A stretch of 30,199 nucleotides of DNA. It comes from Fonticula alba (Eukaryota > Opisthokonta > Rotosphaerida > Fonticulaceae). Every line of letters starts with the position of its first letter. Position 1 is the stretch's first letter. Shown one piece after another: positions 1 to 10,786 of this stretch. Where the stretch lies: the NCBI RefSeq assembly GCF_000388065.1, contig NW_009242987.1:182443-212641 (forward strand), in the 5' to 3' direction. The notes below the pieces were generated by a model. That model saw nothing but the letters and a program-made list of their open reading frames with translations. It ran no database searches and was not told the DNA's origin. The position numbers and the translations under genes are program-made.

Positions 1-774
1 CCCCCCGCCCCCCCCCGCCGCCGCCGGTGCTTGAACGGGCCGCGGCGGCCGTGCTGACAGCCAGTGCCCTCCCTAAACGCTAGCGTCCTCTTCTTGCGCG
101 GGCACCCCCTCGCTCCGGGGGTGGGGGAGAGACGCGCGTCCCCCGGTGTAATCGGCGCGGCAAATACGCGCCCACACCCAACGGCCCCGGTCCTCCCTTC
201 CCCCTCCCTCCCCCTCATCGGACCCCGCTTCTGGAAGGTCCGGCCCCCGGGGCTTGCCTCTCTCACCGCCGCCGGTGACGGCCGTCCTCCGCCGCCCTTG
301 TGGGAGCCTGGCTTCTGGAAGGCCCCCAGGGAGAGTGGGCCCAAGACGTTTGCTCGCGCGCGTGCGCGCGCGCATGCACGCCCGCTCCCCCGCCCCAGGC
401 CGGCCGGCCGGCCGGCCGGGAGGACGTTGGACAGCTCGGCGCCCGGGGCGGGCGGCTGGCGCGACGGACGGCCGGCGCAAGCGCTGGCAGTTGGTCATAT
501 CATGTGGGCCGGCGCCTGATCCGGAGCCCCCGCGTGTTCTGATCGCACCAGCCCCTGCGTCCGCCTGCCGGCGCCCCGCCGGAGCGGCGGCTCGGGATAT
601 TTTCGCGCCCACCACCGTCCTGGTCTCATCCTCTCTCCGGGCCGCCTGGGCCTTGTGCGTCTGGTCCGGGGGACGGGGGGGTCTATTGTCTTCCATACAG
701 AAAGACAGGGAGAGAGAGAGAGAGAGGAAGGGAGAAAAGGGAGACAGGGACCAGGGGCCTCTTGCGCTCGGCAC
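1..774. other. Gene-free GC-rich stretch at window start
   Basis: No exon with recognisable protein similarity or paired splice sites was found here. The segment starts with C-rich simple sequence, has a CG-alternating patch near 355-375 and a GGCC-rich patch near 397-420, and ends with a short GA tract at about 711-726, just past the stop codon of the minus-strand SDHAF2 gene. Long open frames on both strands are what high GC alone would give. Confidence 0.5.
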
Positions 775-1566
775 TCACAGCTCCGGCATGGCACGGACCT
801 CGCCCTCCGGGTTCCGGGCAATGTGCCGGATGAGAGCCAGGACCCGGGTGTCTGCGAACTCCGGGGGCACAGGCCGGCGCTCGGTGGCCCAGTAGTAGAT
901 GTCCCAGTCGTTCTCGTCCAGCAGGCGGTCATACTGCTCGAGCTCCGTGTCGTCCAGCTCATCGAGGTGGCGCTTGGCAAAGGTGCCCAGGATGAGGTCG
1001 TTCTCGAGGATGCCGCGCTTGCTGCAGGCGGCACCAATGCCCGCCGTCCGGGCAGGGGCCGAGGGAAGCCGCGCACCGGCGACCGGCGGAGGACAGGGAA
1101 AACCAGTTAGCATTCGGACGGCCGCGGCACCACCGGCCAAAAGGGGCACAAGAGGGAGGGCAGGCAAGGGGGCAGGGGCACACTCGCCACCCCCCCCCCC
1201 CTCGCCGAGGGAGGGGGGAGACTCTTCCACGCACCGGCTCTCCCAGAGAAGACGCTTGCGCTTGTTGTCGATCGGCTCGTTCGGCCGCGGGGCCGGGCGC
1301 AGCTGGAAGGGGGGGATGTATTCGTCCTCGGCATTGCCGGAGGTGGGGTTGGTGACGCGCATCATGGCCGACGCGTCGAAATCCACCCCGATCGCGGGAT
1401 TGGCATACGGGTTGTCGCCGGCCGGGGCCGAGGGCGAGGAGCCGGACGTGGAGTACAGGCGGAAGCGCGCCGCCAGATTGGGCGACGCTGCGGCAAGGGC
1501 GGCCGGAGCGGCCCGGGCGTGGGTCACAGTCCGGGCCACGGTGCGCAGGGCAAGGCGAGTGAACAT
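775..1566 (-). CDS. SDHAF2: Succinate dehydrogenase assembly factor 2, mitochondrial (Sdh5/SDHAF2)
   Basis: Two exons, complement(775..1021, 1235..1566), give a 192-residue protein; the 213-base intron starts GTGCGT, ends CTGCAG and splits an Arg codon. Family role: SDHAF2 binds the SDHA flavoprotein in the mitochondrial matrix and promotes covalent FAD attachment. Seen here: an N-terminal segment rich in Arg, Ala and Thr without acidic residues (about 1-40, ending in a RLYST-like cleavage site), a variable linker, then the family core RLLWESRKRGILEND at about 105-119, with the RGxxE motif at Arg113-Glu117 formed across the splice junction, followed by WDIYYWATE. Length matches the family (human about 166 with a shorter linker). 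The start is the first ATG giving a targeting peptide. The stop is TGA at 775. The intron contains a sense-strand G run, unlike most introns here, which carry C runs. Confidence 0.95.
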   Translation of the reverse strand: MFTRLALRTVARTVTHARAAPAALAAASPNLAARFRLYSTSGSSPSAPAGDNPYANPAIGVDFDASAMMRVTNPTSGNAEDEYIPPFQLRPAPRPNEPIDNKRKRLLWESRCVEESPPSLGEGGGGGECAPAPLPALPLVPLLAGGAAAVRMLTGFPCPPPVAGARLPSAPARTAGIGAACSKRGILENDLILGTFAKRHLDELDDTELEQYDRLLDENDWDIYYWATERRPVPPEFADTRVLALIRHIARNPEGEVRAMPEL

Positions 1567-1761
1567 GGCAACACAGTCGGGGGGAGGGGGGAGGGAGGGG
1601 GGGGGGACAGCCAGCGGGAGGAAGGGGGAAGGGTTGCCAAGGTGGGATGCAAGAGGGGAGGGGACTCCGCGCGAGCGGGCGCCAGGGCCGCCGAAAACAG
1701 GGAAAATGTCCCCACGCCCCTGGCGGATCTCCCGGTCGCGTTGCACCTGCCATCGAGATCT

Positions 1762-1809
<48 letters not shown>

Positions 1810-2201
1810 CATGAGTCTGACAACTGTGTCGGCCCCACGGCCGGCCCCGCCCCCGCCCCGGCCCACCTTCGCCCTCGAGCCGCCGCGCCCGCCGGCCGGG
1901 GGCAACACGTTCCGCCTCGGTCTCACCGCAGACTGGGCATGTATTTGGCCAAGTGCCAACGTTTGGCGCCGCCTCGGCACTGCGCCCGATCGGTCCGGCT
2001 CCCTCCCAGCCGCCGGATGGTGAAGGGAGAACAGGCGGGACAAAACTGGGTGTATTGCCGGCGCGCTTACGCGCAGCCTACAGAGAGAGAGAGGGGGGTG
2101 AGGGGAGAGGGAGCGCGGGCGGACGCCAGCACAGACATCCACACGAGCAAGTGAGGGGGGCGGCCCAGGGCGCGGGGGCCCGCCCGGCGGAGGCGGCCGC
2201 C
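1567..2201. other. Intergenic region between SDHAF2 start and bHLH stop
   Basis: No gene is supported. Both neighbours are on the minus strand, so this holds the SDHAF2 promoter and the bHLH 3' region. It contains a CG-alternating tract running into a (GA)n tract at about 1762-1808, about 200 bases upstream of the SDHAF2 ATG. On the sense strand that tract reads as (CT)n. Confidence 0.5.
1762..1808. repeat. Compound (CG)n/(GA)n microsatellite
   Basis: About 12 bases of alternating CG run directly into about 36 bases of GA dinucleotides. It lies upstream of the SDHAF2 start; on the sense strand of that gene it is a CT tract, similar to the one upstream of the bHLH gene. Confidence 0.9.
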
Positions 2202-2794
2202 CTAGACGGAGGAGGACCGCGGCCGGGCCGGGCCGGGAATCTGCGTGAGCATGGCCCATGGCTGCTGCGGCGCTGCCCCAGAGCCCGAGGATCCAGGCAT
2301 GACCATGACCGAGGCCCGAACGCCGGGTGCCTGGACGGGTGGCAGCGCCATTGGCCGGAGCCGAGGTCAGTTGTGGCCGACGGTGGTGGGGCGGTTCGTG
2401 GGAAAGGGCAAGCGGGAGGGAGCAGAGGGAAAGGAAGCAGCGGAGAGGGCCACGCACCTGGGGCGATGGCCGGCCTGCAGGGCCGCCAGACGAGACGGCA
2501 TGCGGTGCCAGGAAGTCGTGTGAAGGGGGGCCCCCTGCATGGGGACCAGATGGCCAGGGAAGGACCGGGGAGGGTGGCAGGGTGCGCGTTAGAAGGGCGG
2601 CCAGCATGAGGATGCCACAGGGACGGCGGCAAGTCGCACCGGCAAAGTCTCCGGCCGACGGGTCGATGTGATGATACGCCGGACCCTGGTGCGAGTGGTA
2701 GTGGTGCTGGTCGTATTGCACCGGCTGCTGCGACTGCGAGGATGGCTGAAAGGGCGCATGCTGTGTCGAGGCGTGGTACGACTGCTGGTGGTAC

Positions 2795-2833
<39 letters not shown>

Positions 2834-3385
2834 GATGCCTGCTGCGACGGGTGGTGATACTGCGCGGCCGGGGGGTGCCGTGCTTGGGTGTCGTAATAGA
2901 CACCCGCCGGGGGCTGATCACCCGGGGCATGTCGGAGATCATAGTGCGTGTCTCCGGGCCCGGCGCCCGGCGGAGGGACCACGTCATAGTAGTAGCCCGG
3001 GTGCCCAGAGCCCAGCACGCCCTGCGGCTGGTATAGCCCATGCTGCGAGGAGTACATCCCCCCGGCGAGGCCCGAATCGAGGGGCCCATGCTGCTGGTGC
3101 TGCTCGCCATCGGGCGACAGTGGCGGCGAGCCGGAGTCCGGGTCGGCCGGCTCCGGCGAGCCGGCTTGCATCTTCACGGATGCCCCGGCCGCCGGGACAG
3201 CACCCCCGGCATCGGGGTCGGTGGGGTTGCTGGACGGCCGGGCGGGATGCGGCCGAGGGGGCGGCAGCCCGGTCGCCCCGGAATCCAACAGCGGCTCGGC
3301 CGTGACGCGCGAGGTGGACTCCTTCTCGGCGCCGGGCAACGCCGGTGGGGGGGCCGGCCCGGAGCCGGACTTGGAAGCGGCCGCC

Positions 3386-3420
<35 letters not shown>

Positions 3421-4377
3421 CGCCGCGGCGCTGGCAGCTTGGGTCTGGGCCGCCACTTCGGCAGTCACACGTCGGCGAGTCTCCTCCAGCAGGGAGGCCA
3501 CCGCCTCCGGGTAGATGGCCAGGCCGGTCATGCCGTAGAGATCCTCCTCGCAGGACTTCGGGTCCAGGCCGCGCAAAATGGCCTCCTCACAGACGTGGTT
3601 GATCATCAGCCGCAGATGCAGGTCCAGCTGGTTGGTCCGGGTCACCACGTCGGTGTACTTTTGGGTGATCCTCTGGGTGAGGAGCTCGCGCGCGGCCGGG
3701 TCGTCCATCATGGGCATGCCCCCGGGGCCGGGGGCCGACATGCACTCGGCCTCCCCGGCGTGGCTGCCGAAGGAGGCTCCCCCGCAGGGGGGAAGATCTG
3801 GCCGCCGGCCGGCGCCCCCGGCCGGGCCGCCAGCCAGGCCGCCGGTCAGGCCGCCGGGGCCCAGCAAAGCCAGCTCCCCGGCCGGGGCGCCGACTTCCAG
3901 CTGCGGCTCGCCCTCCAGCAGGAGCTCATTCGTCAGCATGAGCGTGGTCTTGGCCTGGCGGATGTAATTGGCCGTCAGCTGCAACACCCGGGCCTTGTTG
4001 ATGTTGGCAATGTTGTGGGCCTCCGGCAGGATGGGGAACACCCCCTGCGGAGGGTCGGCATTGGTGGGGGTCAGCAACTTCCGCAGGGAGGTGATGGCGT
4101 CGTTCAGCTCGGCGCGATACTTCCGCTCCATCTCCGAGTGTTGCTTGCGCTGGGTGTTGGAGCCTGGCAGGGGGATGCACATGCGGCCCGGCGATGGGCA
4201 GGGCGCGTAGTGAGGACCGACGGGGGGCAAGGGAGGGGGGGGGGGGCGGAGGTGAGGAGGCCAGGGGAGAGGAGCAAAGACACAAGGAAAGGCAGGATCC
4301 CGGCAGGGCGTACCGCCGCGGGCCGAGGCCCCGGCCCGGCCACCGCGCTTGGTTGCACCGGCCGTAGCACCTGACAT
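2202..4377 (-). CDS. Basic helix-loop-helix transcription factor, SREBP-type basic region
   Basis: Three exons, complement(2202..2330, 2458..4163, 4314..4377), encode about 632 residues. Intron 1 (150 bases) starts GTACGC, intron 2 (127 bases) starts GTGCGT. The bHLH lies at about residues 26-106. Its basic region has the contact residues His30, Glu34 and Arg38 plus Tyr37, the tyrosine that marks SREBP-family bHLH domains; most other bHLH proteins have Arg there. The loop is long (about 20 residues), then helix 2 starts NINKARVLQLTANYI. A second helical segment at about 173-256 (MMDDPAARELL to RRRVTAEVAAQ) I do not recognise. After it come a poly-Ala run (about 263-288), Pro/Gly/Ser-rich sequence and a poly-Gln run near 465-477. 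There is no hydrophobic membrane hairpin, so this is not a full-length membrane SREBP. The last exon is supported by phase, splice signals and composition only. Likely nuclear, E-box or SRE binding; targets unknown. Confidence 0.85.
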
Positions 4378-4680
4378 AATGTTCCGGGGGTTGGCCGGCT
4401 TGGACCGGTCGGTGGGTGGCGAAGGCTAGCGGGAGGGAGGAAGGGCGAGGATGGAAAGGGGGGGAGGGGGACGTGCACAGAGCGCGCGCGTGTATGTGTC
4501 TTGTCGGGAGGCCAGGGGCGGGGAGGGGGGGGGGATAGGAGGGCGCGATCAGGGAAACAGCGGAGCAGGAGGGGGGGGGGTGGAGAAAGAGGGGAGTGCC
4601 TCCAGGGGCGATCTCGCCCCCGGCCAGGCGTGGGCGCCCGAAAAGCAGATCGCGCCGGCCCAAGTGCCGTGAGGGGGATC

Positions 4681-4683
<3 letters not shown>

Positions 4684-4745
<62 letters not shown>
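4684..4745. repeat. (GA)n microsatellite upstream of bHLH gene
   Basis: About 60 bases of uninterrupted GA dinucleotides, roughly 300 bases upstream of the bHLH start codon. It reads (CT)n on the sense strand of that gene. Possible promoter or 5' leader pyrimidine tract; function is inference. Confidence 0.95.
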
Positions 4746-4752
<7 letters not shown>

Positions 4753-5582
4753 AAGAGCAGGAGACAGAGGGAGCTCACAAAGCCCAAGCCGTGGCCTGCC
4801 TCCGCCCCGCGCCCCTCCCCCGCGCCACCTGCCCCCCTGGGAGGAATCCCCCCCTCCGCCTCCCGGCCCCCGGGCAAGGGGGCCAGTTACGCCTGGGCAA
4901 ATGGCGCGCATGCCTGCGGACTCTCCGCCCAAGCGTGGGCGAGGAGGAGGGGGGGGGTGCATGGGTGCGCGCGCGCGCACGCGCACGCGCGCGCAGGGCC
5001 GATGGTGTGTGGTGACAGCTACCGGGGGCTTGTTTGTTCCCAGCCACAAGAGCCCCCGGGGTCGGGGCGGGGGAACGTCCTCGGCGGCGGGACGCCCGTG
5101 GTGGGAAAGGCGCCCCGCCCCGGGCCGCCGGGCCGCCCGCCGGAGGGAGACCCGCCGGGTGTGAGAACGCCGCATGTTTGGGCCGTCGCGCGCGGCCCTA
5201 AAAACGCCCATACACCCCCCCCCCCCACCCCCTTCACCCGGGGCAAGACGGCACACGGGCAGAAGCACTCATATGGGCGCGCCGGGCGGCAGAGCGCCCG
5301 CCGGCGCGGCCGATCCCTCTGCCCCCGCATGCGCCGGCCAGCCGCGCGCCGCATCCAACTCGACCGGCCATTTGCCGGCCGAACCCCTTTCTTGCGGCCA
5401 GGCCACACACACAAATAAACACGCCTGCCAGTCCGGCGCGTCCACCGCGTTGCCCGGCAGGCTGTACCACCGCTCGGGCGGGGGGAGGGGGCGGCCGAGA
5501 GACGCCGGGCAAGCCGTCGGCCCTTGCGCGGCAACCGACCCGTCCACACGCCGGCCAGCCGCCACCTCTTGGCACTCGAGGG

Positions 5583-5607
5583 CCCCCCCCCCCCCCCCCC
5601 CCCCCCC
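5583..5607. repeat. C25 homopolymer
   Basis: Twenty-five consecutive C on the plus strand. Such runs are prone to sequencing length errors. Confidence 0.9.
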
Positions 5608-6214
5608 TGGGTGCGGGAAGATCGACAGAATGGTAGCCCACAACTGGACCCGGACCCGGGCACCCAAGAGTTGGGATGTGGCCCGGCGGGTTGTGGGCTA
5701 GTTCGGGAGTTTGGCCGGCGCGATGCGTTGGGGCCTCGGGGCCAAAACAATGGTCCTGGCCTGGGCGCCAGGTGGCCATGGTTTTGTCCCCCCCCCGGCC
5801 CGGGGGAGGGGCCCAGGGGGGCGGAGGCACTCTCCGGCCGGGCTGCTCGGCGGAATTGATGTGCCTTCCGCCGAAAGCACACCCAAATGGCTTACGGCGA
5901 ACGGCCCGGGAGACCGGCGCGTGCACGCACTCGCCCCAGCACCAGGGGCCCGCCGGGGCAGAGTCCGCGGGCGGCCCTCGGCCCGGGCGGAATTCGGCCC
6001 CTTACTTTAGGCCTTCATGCGGGCTCACGCAGGAGCGCCGGGGGCCGGGCCGCCTGCCATCCATGCGGCCGGCTGGCGCCGGCCCCGGTGAACAGCCGAC
6101 GCGTCCGCGCGCGCGCGCATGCGCACACCCTTGCACACATGCGCCGCTGCCCTCCGGCGGCCCTTGACAGCCTCCTGGCTGCCCTGTCTCAGGCGACGCC
6201 CATCCTCCGGGCGA

Positions 6215-6241
6215 CCCCCCCCCCCCCCCCCCCCCCCCCCC
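6215..6241. repeat. C27 homopolymer
   Basis: About 27 consecutive C on the plus strand in the gene-free interval between the bHLH and cyclin L-like genes. Confidence 0.9.
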
Positions 6242-6944
6242 AGGCGTTCGGGGCGCTTGCCCGTCCGACACCCTCGTTGCCCGGTTCCAGTCCGCTCGTG
6301 TCCCATGCCGGCCCGGCCCCCGGCCCCTCGCCTTGGCTGGGGCCCGGGCCACACCTGCCTCCCTGGTGACGATGGCCCGCCCGCCGGCGCACGCACCGCA
6401 AGCATGCGGCGCGTGCGGCCCGCCCGCCGGCCCCCCTCCCCCGCGAGGTTCGGCGGGACCCTACGTCGGTTGTCAGTTGTTGTTTCAGGAGGCGGCCGGA
6501 ATTGGGGCGCGGCGGCCTCCGCGTGACATGGCGATGCGTGACGCGCCGAATTAACGACTTAACCCAAGGCATACGGCGCGGCCGCTGGCCGCGCCCCGGC
6601 CTGGTACCCCCTCCCCCTTTCGAGGGCCCACGTCTGTTGCCTTTTCCCGGCTCCCCGGCCCGCTGGTGGAGAAACAGACGGCGGTGGCCACCTATATACA
6701 TGAGACATATGAATGTGTGTGTGTGTGGGTGAATAAAATAACATGTATTTCGCACGCAAGAAGCGGGAGAGCAAGGGAGACATGCAGAGATAAGGAGAGA
6801 GAGAGAGAGAGAAGGCCGCCAGTGTGAGGAAGGAAGGAGGGAGGAAGAAAGCAGAGGAGACACGCCTCCACACACGACGAGCATGATGCGTGGCGCGCAT
6901 GGGCGCGCACCGCAGATGCCGGGACACACAAGGAAGACGGCCCT

Positions 6945-7115
6945 CTAGGGGTGGCCGCCGAGTGGGCTGCGCGAGCGAGACCGACCAAAGCGCCGGCCCC
7001 GGGACGGGCCATTGCCATACGGCCGCCGGCCGCCGGAGGGACTCGGTGAGCGGGACCGCGAACGCGAGCGCCCTCGGCCCCCGCGCGAGCGGCCATCCCG
7101 GCCACCGCCTCGCCG

Positions 7116-7164
<49 letters not shown>

Positions 7165-10048
7165 GTACGACTGAGCCCGGAGGGAAGCTTGCCCCGTGCG
7201 CCGGACGTCGCGCCGACAGAGCTGAGCAGCTGCGGGCGTGGCACCATATGCAGCGCGGCCGACACATCATCCAGACCGTCGGCCCCACGTTCGGATGTCG
7301 GGTCATTGTCAATGTCAGGGCGCCGGCGCGGTGACCGCGACCGCGAGCGCGACTGGTCCCAGGCCAGCGGCGGGGGCGAGGGAGACCGCGGTCCTCGGGG
7401 AGCGCGATCGAGCAGCTCGCGCGATGGCGACCGTCGCCGGCGGCCGCGCAGGTCATCCGGTCCAGGCGCGCGGCTCCGGCTCCGGCCATGGTCGCGATCC
7501 CGGTCGCGATCCCGGTCGCGATCCCGGTAGCCACCATGGTCGCGGTCGCGGTCACGATCACGGTCTCGGTCGCGGCCGCGGCCCCGGTCACGATCCCGGT
7601 CACGGCCGTCTCGGTCACGATCCCGGTCACGGCCGTCTCGGTCGCGATCCCGGTCGCGGCCATCTCGGTCACGTCCACGCAGCCGGTCATGGTCGGAGTC
7701 CGAGAAGGACCCACCGCGGCCGCCGATGTCCACCCGGTCGCGCCGACCACGATCGTCATACCGATCGCGCTCGCGATCATGGTAGAAGTCGCGGTCGCGC
7801 TCACGGTCGCGGTCGCGATCTCGGCCACGGCCGCGCAGCCGGTCGCCCTCTGGCAAGTGATAGGGAGCCCCTGGGGGCGAGTGCCCGCGCGAGTCGGTCG
7901 ACCGGCTGCGACTACGCCGGTCGGACCGGCCGCGGCCGCGCATGTCGCCCCCACGGCCACCGAGTGGTCCGCTCGAATGGTGAGGCTCACCCACGCCGCC
8001 GGGATCCAGCGGCCGATCGTCCAAATGCCGACGATGGGTATGGTGGTGATGCGGCTCGATCGGGCCGCCGGGTGGTAGCGGCCGGAGGCCGGACCCCCGG
8101 AAGTCCCCCCCGGGGCCCGGGCTGGGCGAACGCCGCCGACGTCCCTCCCCCCGACCGGCCCCACTCCGGTCCATGGACGAGTGGGAAGAGGAGGAGGAGG
8201 AGGAGGAGGAGGAGGAATAACGACCACCGCCACCACCCGGGCCATCATAGGGTGCATCATGCTGGGACCGGGTCGCTGATGACGGAGAGCCCCCCCGGCG
8301 GGCGGACGACGCGGAGGAAGCCGGAGACCCGCCCTCATCCGGGCCCTCGCCCGAGTGCGAGTGCCCCCGTTGGGACAAGGTGGCCGTTGGCGACTGATCC
8401 GGCGCCCGGCCTCCAGCCTGGGCGTCCTCCCCCCCGGCGGGAGGCTGGAGCCCGACAAACGGCCGGTCACAGGAGATGATTTGCGGCTTGAAGACCACGG
8501 CATTCAGCCAATTGAGCCCGGGCATTTGGTGTCCCAAGGACAAGCACTGCTGCCCCAGGCGGAAGAGCTCCACCGCCACCAGCTCCACCTCGCGCAGCTG
8601 GGCATTCGTCAGCAGCAGGCGCCACAGGTCATCCGGCCGATCGACCGAGCTCGGGGGAACGCCGGCAGCCTCCGGCCGCAGCTGGATGGCTCCGAGCGCC
8701 TCGCCCGGAACCAATGTCGCCAAGTACAAACACGCGGTCACCAAAGTCAAGGGGGTGCACGCGAAGGCGGCCGCCGAGAACACCGCGTCCAGCAGCAGCT
8801 GGAAGGCCACGAAGGTGCGATTGCGACTCACTGGGCGAGCAGGCGGGTCAGCATCATTTCGGCGAGCCGCACCTGCCCCTCCCCCGGCCAGGGGCCGAAG
8901 AAGGGAGCGGCAGAGGAGTGCGTGGCTGCGCGAGAAGCAAAAACAACCAACCGAAAAGCCCCCAGCAACAGCGACAACGCCCCAGCGATCGCTGCAATGG
9001 GGGGACCATCGGGCCCCACTCGCCCCCCCTCCTCCCTCCCCCATGAGTTTGGCAAGCATCCATGCGGGAACGTACTGCCGCTTTGTTTGGCCAGCCGGAC
9101 AAGAAGAACCGTGTGATTGGCATCCGCCGCGCCCAGATCAAAGCCGATGGTCGACAGGACCAAGCGCTCGAGGCGCACAAGCTGTCGAACCCGCTGGTGG
9201 TCCAGCACGAAGCCCGAGTGCCGGCTGGCATTGGACCCCATCCCGGCGGCCTCCTCCTGGGCAATGTGGTCCCGCCGAACGGCTTGATATTCGACCTCCA
9301 GGATCTTGGGCAGTTTGCGGATGGAGTCTTCGATCTTGCTGCCAATCAGCAGCGACACGAGAACCACATCCTACGAGGCATGGCAGGATGGGGCGATCAG
9401 TTTCGGAGGGGGGAGGGGGGGGGGCGACATGGCAGCGACGAGCAAGGGGCAGGCGAATGGCGAGGGGGTGGCCCCGGGCCCTGGTGGCCGGCAATACGCA
9501 CCGCCGGATTGTGGTGGTAGATGGAAAAGTGCGCGAAGAAGCCATGGTACACTCGGGCCGAGGTCAGGATGGTTGAGGCGGGCCTGCAAGCGCGCGTACA
9601 CGCGCCGGGAGGGACCAGCAAATTCGGTCAGTCATGGCCGGAGAGGGCAGCCGGGAGGAGGAGCGGAAGGAGCATAAGTGGGCAAAAAAGAAACAAGAGG
9701 GGGGGGGGGCCAGCAGGGGTGACCGGCGACGCACAGCCGAAGCATCCCAAGGGCGTAGCGCATGAAGATGCAATTCTGCAGGTGCGCGATTTCCGGATTC
9801 TGCAAGAAAGCCTGCTGCTGCAGGACAGTCGAGGAGGCATCCGATTCCGGGGCACCAGGCGGGAGGGCCTCCACCGGGGGTGGACCGGCATCATGCACGG
9901 GCCCAGGTCCAGGCTCCCCCGCGAACGGGGGCCCATGCCGGTCAGCATACCGGTCGTCCGGCCGTGGATGGTCCGAAGGGGGCGGCAATTCGATGCCATG
10001 GTGGCCGTGGTGTGGTGGCGCCTGATGGTGATGATGGTGGTGGTGGTG

Positions 10049-10082
<34 letters not shown>

Positions 10083-10786
10083 GGGTGCTGTTGCTGCTGC
10101 GGGTGGCGAGGGGTTGAGTAGTGATGGTGGTGCTGCTGCGGCTGCTGCTGCTGCTGTTGTTGCTGCTGCGGTTGCTGAGGTGGCGGGTGATGGCGTGAAT
10201 GGTGCAAATGGTCGCCTCCATGCGGAGGGTCGCCCCCATGCGGGTGCTCCCCCCCGCGAGGGTGGTCTCCACCGCGCGGGTGGTCGCCCCCGTGAGGGCG
10301 GTCGCCTCCGTGCGAGAAGTGGTGTTGGTGGTGCGGGTGACCATGCGGGGGCCCATGCGAGTGCGGATGCCCATGCGGGGGCCCATGCGAGTGCGGCCGA
10401 TAAAAGGCCTCATCCCGCGGTGGGGAGGGGTGCCCATGCGCCGATGGCGGGTGAAAGGGGGGGGACGCGTGGTCGCCAAAGTGCCGGCCCTGCGGGCCAT
10501 TCGGCGGACCCCCATGCCGATGGTTCATTTGTCCCGACTGGTGGTGCTGCTGCTGCTGCTGCTGGTGGTGGTGGTGGTGATGGTGGTGGGGGTGGGGCGA
10601 GGGCGGCGGTGGCAGTGGCGGCGGCGGCGGTCCACCGGGCCCGCCACCGGGGTGCATCGGCCCTGACGGGTGGTGGTGCTGGTGTTGGTGGTGGTGGTGC
10701 GACAGCGGCGGCGGTCCGCCGTGCCTCTGCGAAGCTTGCGGCGGATGGTGGGGGTGATGCCCGTGGACGGAGGAGTGATGCTGCAT
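6945..10786 (-). CDS. Cyclin L-like transcription/splicing cyclin with His/Gln-rich N-terminus and RS/RD-rich C-terminus
   Basis: Four exons, complement(6945..8830, 9076..9370, 9502..9583, 9735..10786), with consistent phases give about 1104 residues. Residues 1-300 are extremely His-, Gln-, Pro- and Gly-rich. The first cyclin fold starts near residue 318 and spans three exons; it includes LPASTILTSARVYHGFF (about 351-367), aligning with the cyclin L segment LPQVAMATGQVLFHRFF, and LLIGSKIEDSIRKLP, matching LASKIEEAPRRIRDV. A FVLD...LERLVLSTIGFDL segment follows. The second cyclin fold lies in the start of the last exon (about 477-575). The C-terminus (about 575-1104) has a Ser run, His-rich patches, long alternating Arg-Asp repeats (about 800-940), SRSRSRS blocks and a poly-Gly run. 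Cyclin L pairs with CDK10/11-type kinases and localises to splicing speckles. Cyclin K/T are alternatives, but the RS tail and fold residues favour L. An upstream 5' UTR exon is likely. Confidence 0.88.

Larger units (their letters stand above)
4378..6944. other. Long repeat-rich intergenic region, no supported gene
   Basis: About 2.6 kb between the start of the bHLH gene and the stop of the cyclin L-like gene, both on the minus strand. I found no exon with family similarity or convincing splice pairs on either strand. It holds a long (GA)n tract, C homopolymers of about 25 and 27 bases, CG-alternating patches (near 4968-4994 and 6109-6124), a TG tract near 6715-6730 and many GGCC-rich palindromic stretches. 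AATAAA occurs on the plus strand near 5414 and 6731, but no plus-strand gene precedes either. Confidence 0.5.

Noticed and set aside
775-4377. A single 1200-residue minus-strand reading frame covering SDHAF2 and the bHLH gene
   Set aside because: High GC removes stops. The frame reads through introns and the intergenic DNA; clear splice sites and a presequence ATG separate two genes.
254-6550. Many long open frames rich in Arg, Pro, Gly and Ala in 1-774 and 4378-6944
   Set aside because: They translate GC-rich simple repeats, overlap in several frames and show no family similarity or matching splice pairs.
5414-6736. Plus-strand AATAAA as evidence for plus-strand genes
   Set aside because: No coding exons precede either site; a six-base motif occurs by chance.
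7238-8479. A 413-residue plus-strand frame opposite the cyclin L-like tail
   Set aside because: It is the antisense shadow of the Arg-Asp repeat region; the minus strand carries the cyclin domain in a consistent exon model.
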